A stretch of 64,000 bases of DNA from CAG-877 sp045627525 (lineage in GTDB: Bacteria > Bacillota_I > Bacilli_A > RF39 > UBA660), in contig JAZQNW010000006.1 in assembly GCA_045627525.1 (NCBI GenBank), forward strand, positions 62,001 to 126,000, given 5' to 3'. Below the pieces are notes generated by a model. That model was not told the DNA's origin. It ran no database searches and saw only the letters and a program-made list of their open reading frames with translations. Numbering within the stretch: position 1 is the stretch's first letter; every line of letters starts with the position of its first letter. The position numbers and the translations under genes were made by a program. Shown one piece after another: positions 43,689 to 51,869 of the stretch.

Positions 43689-44018
43689 TTATTCACTTAT
43701 TGTTTTTTCTAAGAAGATTTTTTTATCAAATCCACCACGTGTTTTTCTTTTTTGATTGGCTATATTTTTCACTTCATTTTCTGTTATACCATTTGTTTTT
43801 AGAATACTATTTAAAACTTCATTTAAATCTGCTAGTTCTTCAATTAATTCTTCTTTTGTTGATGCATTTATAACTTCATTAGCTTCTTCAATTAATTTTC
43901 TATATAGTTCAAGTTTATACTCCTCATCAGAAAGAATTCTTATAATTGCTTTTTCACCATTATTTTTTATTTTATCTGGAATATTGTCTCTTACTAATTT
44001 ATTAAATGTTTTTTCCAT
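43689..44018 (-). CDS. MazG-like nucleotide pyrophosphohydrolase (PRA-PH-like)
   Basis: 109 residues. The start FNKLVRDNIPDKIKNNG and the helical core with EEANEVINASTKEELIEELADLNEVLNSIL show the EExxE...ExxD metal-binding pattern of the all-alpha NTP pyrophosphatase superfamily (MazG, HisE). Members of this subgroup (NKLVRDxIP) are small house-cleaning enzymes that hydrolyse non-canonical NTPs. AGGAAC precedes the start. Confidence 0.88.
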   Translation of the reverse strand: MEKTFNKLVRDNIPDKIKNNGEKAIIRILSDEEYKLELYRKLIEEANEVINASTKEELIEELADLNEVLNSILKTNGITENEVKNIANQKRKTRGGFDKKIFLEKTISE

Positions 44019-44048
44019 TTTTTTGTGGTTCCTTTCATTATTGTAAAC

Positions 44049-44981
44049 TTATTTAATAATATTAATTAAATCTATTTCATCTTTTGTTAAATTTATATAT
44101 GATGATATGTTTACATCATTGATGCAATGTATATATTTATCGTCTATTATATTTAAATTATTTGATTTATTATAAATATAATTAAGCACTTTAAATAATC
44201 TCATCTTTAATGCATTGTTTTTAACGGGATTATTTTCAATTAATATAAGTTTATATATTTCCTCAATAAATGGTAAATATTTTTTTAAATTTAGACTTTT
44301 ATGGGATAATGAATATTTATTAATGTAGTAGTTATACCATATTTTTGAGCATATGCCAACTTTTGATATGATGTCACATATATTAATCATATATAATGTA
44401 TCTTCACTTAATGATATATTTTCATGAAATCTTATATTTTTTACAGTACTTCTCCTAAATAATCTTGAATATATTCTTCCAATGGGAGCATTTCCTATGC
44501 TTTTAGTTATCTCAGTATTTTTTGATGATGATAATTTATCAAAAAATAAAACTAAAGTATCTTTATTAAATTCTATATAATCTTCATCACATTTACGTAT
44601 TTTACTAATTTTTGTATCAACAATTTCATTATATCCACCAATAATAATATCTAAATTTTTCTTTTCCATTAGTGTATAAGCTTCTTCGAAAAAATTCTTA
44701 GAAATTGTATCATCGCTATCTATAAAACAAAAATATTTAGAATTAGAAATATTCAATCCATAATTTCTAGCACTACTTACCCCACTATTTTTAATATGTT
44801 TTAAAATAAAATTATCTTTATTTTTGCAATAATTTTCTAGAATTATTTTTGTTTTTTCTTCACTTCCATCATCTATTATATATACTTTTATATTTTTATA
44901 AGTTGAATTGTAAATGCTGTCTAAGCATCTTAATAAATCTATTTTAGGGGTATTATACACTGGCACAATAACATCTATCAT
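44049..44981 (-). CDS. Family 2 glycosyltransferase
   Basis: 310 residues. The GT-A fold N-terminal domain has VIVPVYNT, CLDSIYNSTYKNIKVYIIDDGS, NSGVSSARNYGL and the metal-binding FIDSDDT near 90. The C-terminal helical part has LSEDTLYM. The sugar donor and acceptor are unknown; such enzymes usually build wall or capsule polymers. It stands alone among nucleotide enzymes here, which is unusual for capsule genes and may reflect insertion. GGAGAA precedes the start. Confidence 0.92.
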   Translation of the reverse strand: MIDVIVPVYNTPKIDLLRCLDSIYNSTYKNIKVYIIDDGSEEKTKIILENYCKNKDNFILKHIKNSGVSSARNYGLNISNSKYFCFIDSDDTISKNFFEEAYTLMEKKNLDIIIGGYNEIVDTKISKIRKCDEDYIEFNKDTLVLFFDKLSSSKNTEITKSIGNAPIGRIYSRLFRRSTVKNIRFHENISLSEDTLYMINICDIISKVGICSKIWYNYYINKYSLSHKSLNLKKYLPFIEEIYKLILIENNPVKNNALKMRLFKVLNYIYNKSNNLNIIDDKYIHCINDVNISSYINLTKDEIDLINIIK

Positions 44982-45011
44982 GATAATTCTCCTTTTTTTA
45001 ATTTATGCTTT

Positions 45012-45665
45012 TTATTTAAAATTTTCCATTTTTATATATTTTAAATCTTCAATGGCTTTATCAATGTTCATCATTCCATTACCGACTGGATAGTATACGG
45101 GATATACCATATATTTTTTATTATTTATTGAAATAGTATAGCTCTTTTTTCTACATTGTGATACTGATATATTTTTTTCTAATATGATTGAACTAACTTG
45201 ATTTCCAAACGTAATAATAATTTTTGGATTTATAATATCTATTTCTTTATATAATAATTCTAAATATTCTTTATATATGTCATTAGATAATGCTCTTGCA
45301 TCAACTTGTGTACATTTCCCTAAATTTGTAATAAATACGCTGTGTTGTTCTATATTTTCATATACTTCATCAGCAAAATTTTCATCCCAGTCATTAGGCT
45401 TTTTTTGCATTATTTTATTAAAAATATCTTCATCTAATAATTCAATTTTATTAAATAACTTCCATATATTTTTTGTTCCAATCCACGGTGATTTTCTCCC
45501 TTTCCAACTAGGAAGGGATGCTATGTTTTTACCTGTTGGATTCATAAATATAAAACATATATCTGGATTGTTTTTTTGCCCTCCATTATAAATTGAATTT
45601 AATTCTTTTGCACCATATTTTAATTGTAACTTATCATATTCTATATTTAAATCTTCTAATTTCAT
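45012..45665 (-). CDS. Uracil-DNA glycosylase superfamily protein
   Basis: 217 residues. The fold motifs ICFIFMNPTGKN (motif 1 region, about 35-46), NLGKCTQVDARAL, IIITFGNQVSS and a late PVYYPVGNGMMNIDKAIEDL match UDG-like family proteins. The final motif has N/G in place of the usual HPS. It may excise uracil or another lesion, or be a UDG-fold protein with a different activity. GGTGAA precedes the start. Confidence 0.72.
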   Translation of the reverse strand: MKLEDLNIEYDKLQLKYGAKELNSIYNGGQKNNPDICFIFMNPTGKNIASLPSWKGRKSPWIGTKNIWKLFNKIELLDEDIFNKIMQKKPNDWDENFADEVYENIEQHSVFITNLGKCTQVDARALSNDIYKEYLELLYKEIDIINPKIIITFGNQVSSIILEKNISVSQCRKKSYTISINNKKYMVYPVYYPVGNGMMNIDKAIEDLKYIKMENFK

Positions 45666-45709
45666 CTACATTTCACCAATTTGATTATTTATAATTCTTT
45701 CTTTTTATT

Positions 45710-46105
45710 TTAGATATCTTTATATTCATAATCCCATAAACTTAATTTTCCATTAATTTTAATTGGATTAATTTTTTGTACATTTTCAAGCTTAAAGCTA
45801 TATCCATTCCAATCTGGATGATTGATTACGTTGGAATATACTAATTTATTTTTTTTATTTAGCATTTCACGCGCATTTGAGTCAATTTTTATGCAGTCAG
45901 TAATTTCTGCTTTAGCAATTATGCAACCAGATGGATATTCTAAATTATAGCATTTAAATTTTTCCATAGCTTTTTTATCAATACCTTTTCCAGCATGTAT
46001 TAATATTTTTCCACGGTATTTTGTTTTCCATGTTCTAAATTCATACTCTTTTATTCCTGCAGCAATTAGTGAAGCAAATGGCTGTTTTATTGTTATTACT
46101 TTCAT
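45710..46105 (-). CDS. ASCH-domain protein
   Basis: 131 residues. The ASCH fold is shown by MKVITIKQPFASLIAAGIKEYEFRTWKTKYRGKILIHAGKG in parts: KQPFASLI, YEFRTWKTKYRG and LIHAGKG. A later GYSFKLENVQKI and the C-terminal GKLSLWDYE also fit. ASCH proteins bind RNA or hydrolyse modified cytidines (YqfB-type). Start 46105 has GGAGAAAAAT. The frame continues upstream without a stop into a fragment of another gene's 3' end (46106-46174), which I do not count as part of the protein. Confidence 0.88.
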   Translation of the reverse strand: MKVITIKQPFASLIAAGIKEYEFRTWKTKYRGKILIHAGKGIDKKAMEKFKCYNLEYPSGCIIAKAEITDCIKIDSNAREMLNKKNKLVYSNVINHPDWNGYSFKLENVQKINPIKINGKLSLWDYEYKDI

Positions 46106-46174
46106 ATTTTTCTCCTTTACAAAAAACTTTTTTTCTAAAAGTGTGGCAGACTCACAATGCCTTGGCAACGGGTT
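46106..46174 (-). pseudogene. Fragment resembling the 3' end of an RlmCD/RumA methyltransferase gene (copy 2)
   Basis: Read on the minus strand it encodes PLPRHCESATLLEKK, closely parallel to the C-terminus of the intact methyltransferase gene at 47063 (FPRTFHVESVVILERK). The stop is lost and the frame runs on into the ASCH gene. No other part of a methyltransferase is present. A terminal fragment alone points to site-specific integration at this gene's 3' end rather than to ordinary decay. Confidence 0.6.
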
Positions 46175-46204
46175 ATGGATAGCTCAATCAAATAATTTCA
46201 TTTT

Positions 46205-46282
46205 TTATATATTACTTAAAATATCATTTTTTACTTTATCATAATATACTACATGTTCAATTGTTTCTTTTACTTCATTCAT
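46205..46282 (-). CDS. Possible 25-residue peptide
   Basis: A short reading frame (MNEVKETIEHVVYYDKVKND and five more residues) with a good AAAGGA ribosome site eight bases upstream. It is acidic and helical. It may be a real small protein or the 5' remnant of a broken gene in the gap between the two methyltransferase fragments. Low confidence. Confidence 0.35.
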   Translation of the reverse strand: MNEVKETIEHVVYYDKVKNDILSNI

Positions 46283-46425
46283 ATTTATTCCTTTCTAAAT
46301 ATGCGTAGACATACCAATTCACACAACATATTGATTTAATTTTATTTTTTTATCTATTTTTTTACCAATAACCAGTTGATTTTTAAATACTAGTGATCAG
46401 TTGTTTCACCTATATTTTATAAAGT

Positions 46426-46485
46426 TTATCTACGTTCTAATAAAACGACGGACTCAACATGCCTTGACTGCTCCTTATGTATAGG
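46426..46485 (-). pseudogene. Fragment resembling the 3' end of an RlmCD/RumA methyltransferase gene (copy 1)
   Basis: Minus-strand codons read PIHKEQSRHVESVVLLERR then TAA, bounded upstream by an in-frame TGA. RHVESVVLLER matches the C-terminal end of RumA/RlmD-type enzymes and the intact gene at 47063. The adjacent 46486-46570 is clearly less AT-rich than its surroundings and contains a hairpin GTAGAT/ATCTAC (46511-46531), consistent with foreign origin. Confidence 0.65.
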
Positions 46486-46577
46486 TCATTAAGGTAGTGT
46501 GCGGTATTAAGTAGATATGTTGTTAATCTACACAGTGACTTGGTTGAATGCGGTTCGACAACACCTCAATCCCAATA
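46486..46577. other. GC-richer non-coding segment next to the methyltransferase fragment
   Basis: About 90 bases with base composition unlike the neighbourhood, including a hairpin (46511-46531) and GGTTGAATGCGGTTCG. It is stop-rich in all frames and probably part of an integration-site remnant carried in from another species. Confidence 0.45.
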
Positions 46578-47060
46578 TTATTTCATATAATTATTTAATA
46601 TAAATGCATATCCTCTTGGAACTTTATCATTTTCTATAAGTTCTATTATTTCTTCTTTTGATAACCATTTTACATTAATAACTTCATCTTCTTGATATTT
46701 TAATTTATTAACATCTATTTTATTTTCTATCAAAAACACATTAAAAATATATTTATTATATGGAAATTTTACTGTATCAATTTTTTTGTATTCAAAATCT
46801 TCTATATTTAATTCTTCTTTTAATTCTCTTTTTAAACCTTCTTCAGCACTTTCACCAGTATTTAAATGACCCCCTGGTATACCAAATTTATAGTTATTCC
46901 TTTCCGTAAATTGTTCAATTAAATAATTATCACCATTTTTTATTAATGCATAAGACATCATAATATTCATACCATCTGGAATTTCGTCTTTTCTCCTTAC
47001 TATGGTTTTGTCTAATCTATTGAAGTCATCATCATATAAATCTAGAATTTCTTCCTTCAT
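46578..47060 (-). CDS. Nudix hydrolase
   Basis: 160 residues. The Nudix box is at about 63-85 (GGHLNTGESAEEGLKRELKEELNI), with FGIPGGHL before it and FNVFLIENK and EVINVKWLSKEEI after it, as in general Nudix NTP hydrolases. The substrate is unknown. The ribosome site AAGGAAG overlaps the stop of the methyltransferase gene (2-base gap), so it is the immediate downstream neighbour of an integration site. Confidence 0.93.
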   Translation of the reverse strand: MKEEILDLYDDDFNRLDKTIVRRKDEIPDGMNIMMSYALIKNGDNYLIEQFTERNNYKFGIPGGHLNTGESAEEGLKRELKEELNIEDFEYKKIDTVKFPYNKYIFNVFLIENKIDVNKLKYQEDEVINVKWLSKEEIIELIENDKVPRGYAFILNNYMK

Positions 47061-47062
47061 AA

Positions 47063-48253
47063 TTACTTCCTTTCCAAAATTACGACACTTTCTACATGAA
47101 ATGTTCTTGGAAACATATTAAATGGAGTTATACTTTTAATATTGTAATTGTTTTTTAGTATATTTAAATCTCTTGCTAGGGTACTTGGATCACATGATAC
47201 ATATATAATATCTTTAGGATTTATTCTTAATAAATTATTTATTGTTTTATTATCTAAACCAGATCTTGGTGGATCTACTATTATTAAGTCGATATCGGAA
47301 AAGGAATCTATTATATCTTCTACTTTACTATTTATAAATTTTATATTTTTTGCTTTGTTTAGTAATTTATTTTCTTTTGCATTTATGATACTTGATTTTT
47401 CTGAATCTACGCCTATTACATTATTAACATAATCACTTATATATATTCCTATTGTTCCTGTACCACAATATAAGTCTAAGACTGTTTTTGGTTTTATTTC
47501 TTTGGCATTTTTTAATACTTCGTCATATAGTTTTTTTGTTAGAAACTTATTAACTTGAAAGAAAGAATCTATAGATATATTATATACTTTATTACCTATT
47601 CTACTTTTTATTGAATTTTTATTAGTTACAACTTTGTCATTTATTATTAGAACATCAACTAAATCTTTTAATTTAGAAAAGGTATTTATGTTTCCTTTGA
47701 TTTTAAGCATAATTTCACTACTATCGTTACTAGTTCTAATAATAGCTTCTTCTATTGAATTATCTTTATTTAATTCAACTATTAATTCATTTATTCTATT
47801 ATCTAGTAATTTACAATTATTTATTGGTACTAAATTATTAGAATTTTTCTTATAGTAACCTAGTACATTATTTTTACTATGTAGAGTTACTTTGTTTCGA
47901 TAATTATATTCATTTGAACATACGGTATCATTTATAATTGATGAATCAATATTGGCAAATCTTTTCATTAATTCAATAACTTTTTGTTTTTTAAAAATAT
48001 TTTCTTCTTCATAGTTTAAATGCTGTAAATCACATCCACCACAAATGTTTGCAAAAGGACATTTTTCTATTATTCTATTAGGTGACTTTTCAATATAATT
48101 AACTACTTTAGCTAAATTATAGTTTTTTAGTTCTTTTATTATTTCAATTTCTACTATTTCATCTTTTAAAGCATTAGTAACAAACGTTACTTTGTCATTA
48201 ACATATGTTAATCCTCTACCAAAATGGTCAAGTCTATCAATTTTCACTTTCAT
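47063..48253 (-). CDS. rlmCD: 23S rRNA (uracil-C5)-methyltransferase, RlmCD/RumA type
   Basis: SAM-dependent enzyme forming m5U in 23S rRNA, 396 residues. It has an N-terminal TRAM domain, the Fe-S Cys set (CPFANICGGC near 63-72, plus a later Cys in NNCKLL), SAM motif VLDLYCGTGTIGIYIS, VDPPRSGLD and the catalytic YVSCDPSTLARDL. The C-terminus FNMFPRTFHVESVV contains the general base Glu. It is shorter than the usual 450 residues but all motifs are intact. GAGGT precedes the start. Its 3' end is duplicated twice downstream. Confidence 0.93.
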   Translation of the reverse strand: MKVKIDRLDHFGRGLTYVNDKVTFVTNALKDEIVEIEIIKELKNYNLAKVVNYIEKSPNRIIEKCPFANICGGCDLQHLNYEEENIFKKQKVIELMKRFANIDSSIINDTVCSNEYNYRNKVTLHSKNNVLGYYKKNSNNLVPINNCKLLDNRINELIVELNKDNSIEEAIIRTSNDSSEIMLKIKGNINTFSKLKDLVDVLIINDKVVTNKNSIKSRIGNKVYNISIDSFFQVNKFLTKKLYDEVLKNAKEIKPKTVLDLYCGTGTIGIYISDYVNNVIGVDSEKSSIINAKENKLLNKAKNIKFINSKVEDIIDSFSDIDLIIVDPPRSGLDNKTINNLLRINPKDIIYVSCDPSTLARDLNILKNNYNIKSITPFNMFPRTFHVESVVILERK

Positions 48254-48328
48254 ATTTATACCTCATTTTAATTATAGCAAATTTTACATATATTTAAAAT
48301 AATTTTGCATACTAATAATGGTGATTTT

Positions 48329-49726
48329 ATGGACTTAATTAATAAATTAAAATTAGAAATTGGACCATCTAAAGATTATATATTTAGAAAATTTATAATA
48401 GATAAAAGCGAAGTTTTCTTAATTTTTAATGAGGTATTAACTAGTAGTGATAGTATTAATCAATTTATACTGAAAAAACTAATTAATTTAAAGAGAAAGG
48501 ATTTAAAAAATTTAGATAATAAAATTACTGTTTCTAATGTAATAAAAATAAAAGATAGCGAAATATTAGATTATATTAATAAAGGTTTTTTAGTAATAAT
48601 AAGTTATTCAATTTATGCTTTAGAAGTAAAAAGTAAATTAGACAGAGGAATTAATTCTGTTGAAAGTGAATTATCTATTGCAGGACCAAAAGATGCGTTT
48701 TGTGAAAATTTTAATACAAATTTAGGATTGATTAGAAGAAGAATAAAAACTAATAAGTTATATATTGATAGTTTGGAAATTGGCAAAAGTACTAAAACAA
48801 AAATTGGTATATTATATATTGATGGTATAGTAAAAAAACATCTTCCTGCAAGAATTAAAGAAGTACTTAATCGTATTGATATAGATGGAATAATTGATTC
48901 TAGTTATTTAAAAACTACTTTAGAGGGACAAAAAAGTTATTTTCCTACTATAATGATGAGTGAAAGGCCTGATAAGAGTTCTATGGCACTATTAGAAGGA
49001 AAAATTGTAATATTGGTTGATATGAGCCCTTATGCTTTAATATTACCTAGCTTTTTTATTGATTTTTTTCACACTACAGATGATTATTATCAGAAGGCAT
49101 TTAATACTACATTTATTAGAATTATTAGATTAATAGCATTTTTAATAGCAATATTTTTACCGGGACTATATATTTCTGTTACTACTAGAAATTATAATTT
49201 GATTCCATTACCACTTTTATTAATGCTTAAAGCTGGAAGAAGCTTTGTCCCCTTTCCTGCTTATATTGAAGCTTTATTTATGATTATTTGCTTTGAAATA
49301 TTGAAAGAATCAGACCTTAGAATGTCATATACTATTGGATCATCCATATCAATATTAGGAGGGTTGATATTAGGAGATGCAGCTGTTGCGGCTGGCATTG
49401 TTTCTCCTATTATGATTATAATAATTGCAATTTCTTCTATTGCTGGATTAATTTTTTCTTCTATTGAATTGGTAAACTCAATTAGAATATATAAAATATT
49501 TATATTAATATTAGCAACTGTCTTAGGAATTTATGGAGTTATTATTGGTGCAGTATATATACTTTATAAGTTATTAACTTTGAAAGTATTTGGTATACCT
49601 TATTTAGTACCAATTATTCCAGTTGATAAAAATGAACTTAATGATTCATTTATAAAAAAAGAAGAAAGTATTAAAAGAAGAAATAAATTTTTATCTGATA
49701 ATATTATTAGGGGGAAATATAAATGA
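48329..49726 (+). CDS. Spore germination receptor A subunit (GerA/SpoVAF family)
   Basis: 465 residues. The N-terminal cytoplasmic region ends with IAGPKDAFCENFNTNLGLIRRRIK, a GerA hallmark (GPKEAFVExxxTNxxLIRRRI). Next come GKSTKTKIGILYIDGIV and SERPDKSSMALLEGKIVILVDMSPYALILP. Four or five membrane segments follow (about 255-420), and the tail is charged. In Bacillus this subunit works with GerAB and GerAC in the spore inner membrane; SpoVAF is a relative. No GerAB gene is present here. GGTGAT precedes ATG 48329. It overlaps the next gene by four bases. Confidence 0.92.
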   Translation: MDLINKLKLEIGPSKDYIFRKFIIDKSEVFLIFNEVLTSSDSINQFILKKLINLKRKDLKNLDNKITVSNVIKIKDSEILDYINKGFLVIISYSIYALEVKSKLDRGINSVESELSIAGPKDAFCENFNTNLGLIRRRIKTNKLYIDSLEIGKSTKTKIGILYIDGIVKKHLPARIKEVLNRIDIDGIIDSSYLKTTLEGQKSYFPTIMMSERPDKSSMALLEGKIVILVDMSPYALILPSFFIDFFHTTDDYYQKAFNTTFIRIIRLIAFLIAIFLPGLYISVTTRNYNLIPLPLLLMLKAGRSFVPFPAYIEALFMIICFEILKESDLRMSYTIGSSISILGGLILGDAAVAAGIVSPIMIIIIAISSIAGLIFSSIELVNSIRIYKIFILILATVLGIYGVIIGAVYILYKLLTLKVFGIPYLVPIIPVDKNELNDSFIKKEESIKRRNKFLSDNIIRGKYK

Positions 49727-50127
49727 GAAAAGTATTATTTATTGTATTTATAACAATTGCCTTTATTCTGGGAAAAGGTAATTATAGGGAACTTAATGAT
49801 TTGGCTATTATTAATAGTGTTGCTGTTGAATATAATGTTGTAAATGAAAAATATACAATATATATGAAAGAAATTATTCCTAGAAAGGATGATTTAGGTA
49901 TAAATTATGATTATAAATACTATAAAGCTAATGGTAATAGTATTAATACAGCATTAGAAAATTTAAAGAAAAAAAGTAAGAAAAAATTATACTATAAAAA
50001 GACTAAGTATTTGATTACGAATATTAATAATAGTAATTATATAAATGAACTATTGGGAATTAACCCTAAATATATATACCATCCTAGCAGTGATCTTTTT
50101 ATAAAATTAAAAGAGACTAAGTATTAG
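49723..50127 (+). CDS. Truncated GerAC-like germination protein
   Basis: 134 residues. After a signal-like segment (1-17) it reads NYRELNDLAIINSVAVEYNV...YTIYMKEI, which matches the N-terminal domain of Ger(x)C lipoproteins (typically C-W-D-x-R-E-I-N-D-L-A-I). It ends where the full protein (about 370 residues) would have two more domains. The lipid-attachment Cys is missing (LGKGNY in place of a lipobox). Translation is coupled to the GerAA-like gene (ATGA overlap). It could be a genuine short form or a decaying gene. Its end overlaps the convergent gene by 11 bases. Confidence 0.75.
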   Translation: MRKVLFIVFITIAFILGKGNYRELNDLAIINSVAVEYNVVNEKYTIYMKEIIPRKDDLGINYDYKYYKANGNSINTALENLKKKSKKKLYYKKTKYLITNINNSNYINELLGINPKYIYHPSSDLFIKLKETKY

Positions 50128-50136
50128 CCTCTTTTT
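50109..50136. terminator. Bidirectional terminator inside overlapping gene ends
   Basis: AAAAGAGACTAA/TTAGCCTCTTTT (11 of 12 pairs, 3-base loop). Both convergent stop codons lie inside the hairpin. Confidence 0.82.
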
Positions 50137-50644
50137 CTATTTTACATTCATATCCTGAATTTTCATAAAATTTTTGTTGATCGTTTTTACTTTGAAAATA
50201 ATTAGTTAATTCTTCGTTTAAGTCATTTATTCTAACAACACTTTTTCCTATTATTAGTGTTGTTTCATTTTGCTCTTCATTTTCTTCAACAATAACTCCT
50301 AGAATGTTTTGTAAAAATTCTTTTTCTTCTAGTGCACTTTTTCCTATTATATTATAATCAATTGGCTTTTTTGAAAGTTCCTCTTCAGTCATTTGTTTGT
50401 AACTTATAACATTTTCTTCCGGAATATCTTCATTATATTTAAATTTACTTATTATACTATATCCACTAATATAGTCATATTTTGTACATGTTAAAGTTTG
50501 ATAAGCAATTTTTTTTGTAGAGTCATCTTCTACTATTTTAGCTGGGATTGTTTTTCTAAATATAGGTGGTAATATTATTATAAGAATTAAGATAAAAATT
50601 ATTAGTATTAGTAGAATATTAATTATATCTATTTTCTTTTTCAT
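50117..50644 (-). CDS. Single-pass membrane protein of unknown function
   Basis: 175 residues: an Ile-rich membrane segment at about 6-28 and an outer domain with three Cys, including TCTKYDYISGY and GYECKIEK. No known family is recognised. Start 50644 is fixed by GAGGG. It is at the end of a minus-strand series that begins with the ComEC-like gene, but a gap and its own ribosome site suggest loose coupling. Confidence 0.65.
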   Translation of the reverse strand: MKKKIDIINILLILIIFILILIIILPPIFRKTIPAKIVEDDSTKKIAYQTLTCTKYDYISGYSIISKFKYNEDIPEENVISYKQMTEEELSKKPIDYNIIGKSALEEKEFLQNILGVIVEENEEQNETTLIIGKSVVRINDLNEELTNYFQSKNDQQKFYENSGYECKIEKEANT

Positions 50645-50704
50645 ATCATCCCTCTTTTCTATTCTTTTTAAACTTATCACATTATAGATAAATTTTCAAT
50701 TGTT

Positions 50705-51280
50705 TTATGGTTTAATTATTATTCCTAATGCTGAAGCTAACATAATAGCTTGTTCATAATTAACAACTACACCTAATAATTCCTCTGGCCTTATTTTTAT
50801 ATTTCTTATAGAACATGTTCTAAAGTCTATATCTTTTAATTTAGTTTTATAAAATTCTGATTCTTCTAAATTTGAATTATTAAAACTTAATTTTTTCCAT
50901 TTTATATTATTAAAACTATTTTCTTTTAGATTACAATTATTAAAATTTATATTTTTAAGATTTGCATTAGAAAAATTACTATATGCCAGATTACAATTAT
51001 CAAATGTAATATTTTCTAAATAAGAATCAGTAAAATTAATACCTATTAAATTACAATTATCAAATGTAATATTTTGATAAGAATGATTAATTAAGCTTTG
51101 ATTAGAAAAATTACATTTTGAAAATTTTGAATCACTTATATCTACTCCTTGAAATTTTGCTTTTGAAAAGTCACAAATTTCAAATTTACTGTTTTTTATT
51201 TCAAAATAATCTATATATCCTTCTAAGGAATCATTTTTATATTCACTATTAATTAAATTATTATTTATATCTTTATTCAT
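50705..51280 (-). CDS. Pentapeptide-repeat protein
   Basis: 191 residues. Residues about 30-160 are pentapeptide repeats of A(D/N)LxN type (for example FSKCNFSNQ, ITFDNCNLIGINFTDSYL, NINFNNCNLKENSF), giving a quadrilateral beta-helix. The C-terminus RPEELLGVVVNYEQAIMLASALGI is the usual cap of one-domain pentapeptide proteins. Relatives of the Qnr type mimic DNA and protect gyrase; others have unknown roles. The repeated codons give imperfect direct DNA repeats. Start 51280 has GGTGAT and overlaps the M23 gene by eight bases. Confidence 0.92.
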   Translation of the reverse strand: MNKDINNNLINSEYKNDSLEGYIDYFEIKNSKFEICDFSKAKFQGVDISDSKFSKCNFSNQSLINHSYQNITFDNCNLIGINFTDSYLENITFDNCNLAYSNFSNANLKNINFNNCNLKENSFNNIKWKKLSFNNSNLEESEFYKTKLKDIDFRTCSIRNIKIRPEELLGVVVNYEQAIMLASALGIIIKP

Positions 51281-51869
51281 AGTAATCACCATTTGATACA
51301 TATGTTTTTTGTTTTAAATATTTTATCTTTTTATTATTACAGTATACATTTTTTAATTTTATTTTCAAACCTTTATCTAAATTAAAGTTTGGTCCATTTT
51401 GAACTTGAAAATGGATATGAGGCCCTTCTGTATTACCACTATTACCTACTTTAGCTATTATTTGTCCTTCTTTTACAATGTCACCTATATTTACTATAAT
51501 ACTATCTTTTTCTAAATGACAGATAGTACTATATTCACCGTGTTCGTGCTTTATTGTTATATAATTTCCTCTTGAGTCTTTTACATCATTTCTAGCAGGT
51601 CTATTTTCATATATTTTTGTGTTTTTGTAACTATTTTCAATATCTACTACAAATCCATCACATGGACACAAAACGTTTTCTAAATAAGAATAAAAATTTT
51701 TTTCATTTTTATAATCATCATGATATGGCAAGTCATTTTTTCTTATTTCTAAGTCGTAAGCATATCGTTGTGGTATTATATCCCATGAATGAGAATCTTT
51801 TCTTTTAACACCTCCATGTTCTACATACCAAATGCCATTACATGGAATTATATATCTATTTTTGCTCAT
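51273..51869 (-). CDS. M23-family (LytM-like) metallopeptidase domain protein
   Basis: 198 residues. The metal motif is shown by HSWDIIP...YAYDLEI (an upstream ligand pair) and by GNSGNTEGPHIHFQVQ (HxH, about 150-165), with NYITIKHEHGEYSTICHL between. No signal peptide is seen, so it may act inside the cell or be exported another way. That is unusual for a wall endopeptidase. It overlaps the DUF3006 gene by 14 bases and the pentapeptide gene by eight. Confidence 0.88.
   Translation of the reverse strand: MSKNRYIIPCNGIWYVEHGGVKRKDSHSWDIIPQRYAYDLEIRKNDLPYHDDYKNEKNFYSYLENVLCPCDGFVVDIENSYKNTKIYENRPARNDVKDSRGNYITIKHEHGEYSTICHLEKDSIIVNIGDIVKEGQIIAKVGNSGNTEGPHIHFQVQNGPNFNLDKGLKIKLKNVYCNNKKIKYLKQKTYVSNGDYYE

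Noticed and set aside
46440..46570. Possible T-box or other riboswitch in the GC-richer gap
   Set aside because: No AGTA motif, specifier loop or UGGN core could be found, and the adjacent part translates as a methyltransferase C-terminus.
50900..51200. Direct DNA repeats that could be a CRISPR-like array
   Set aside because: They are codon repeats of the pentapeptide protein, with no constant spacer length and an intact reading frame.
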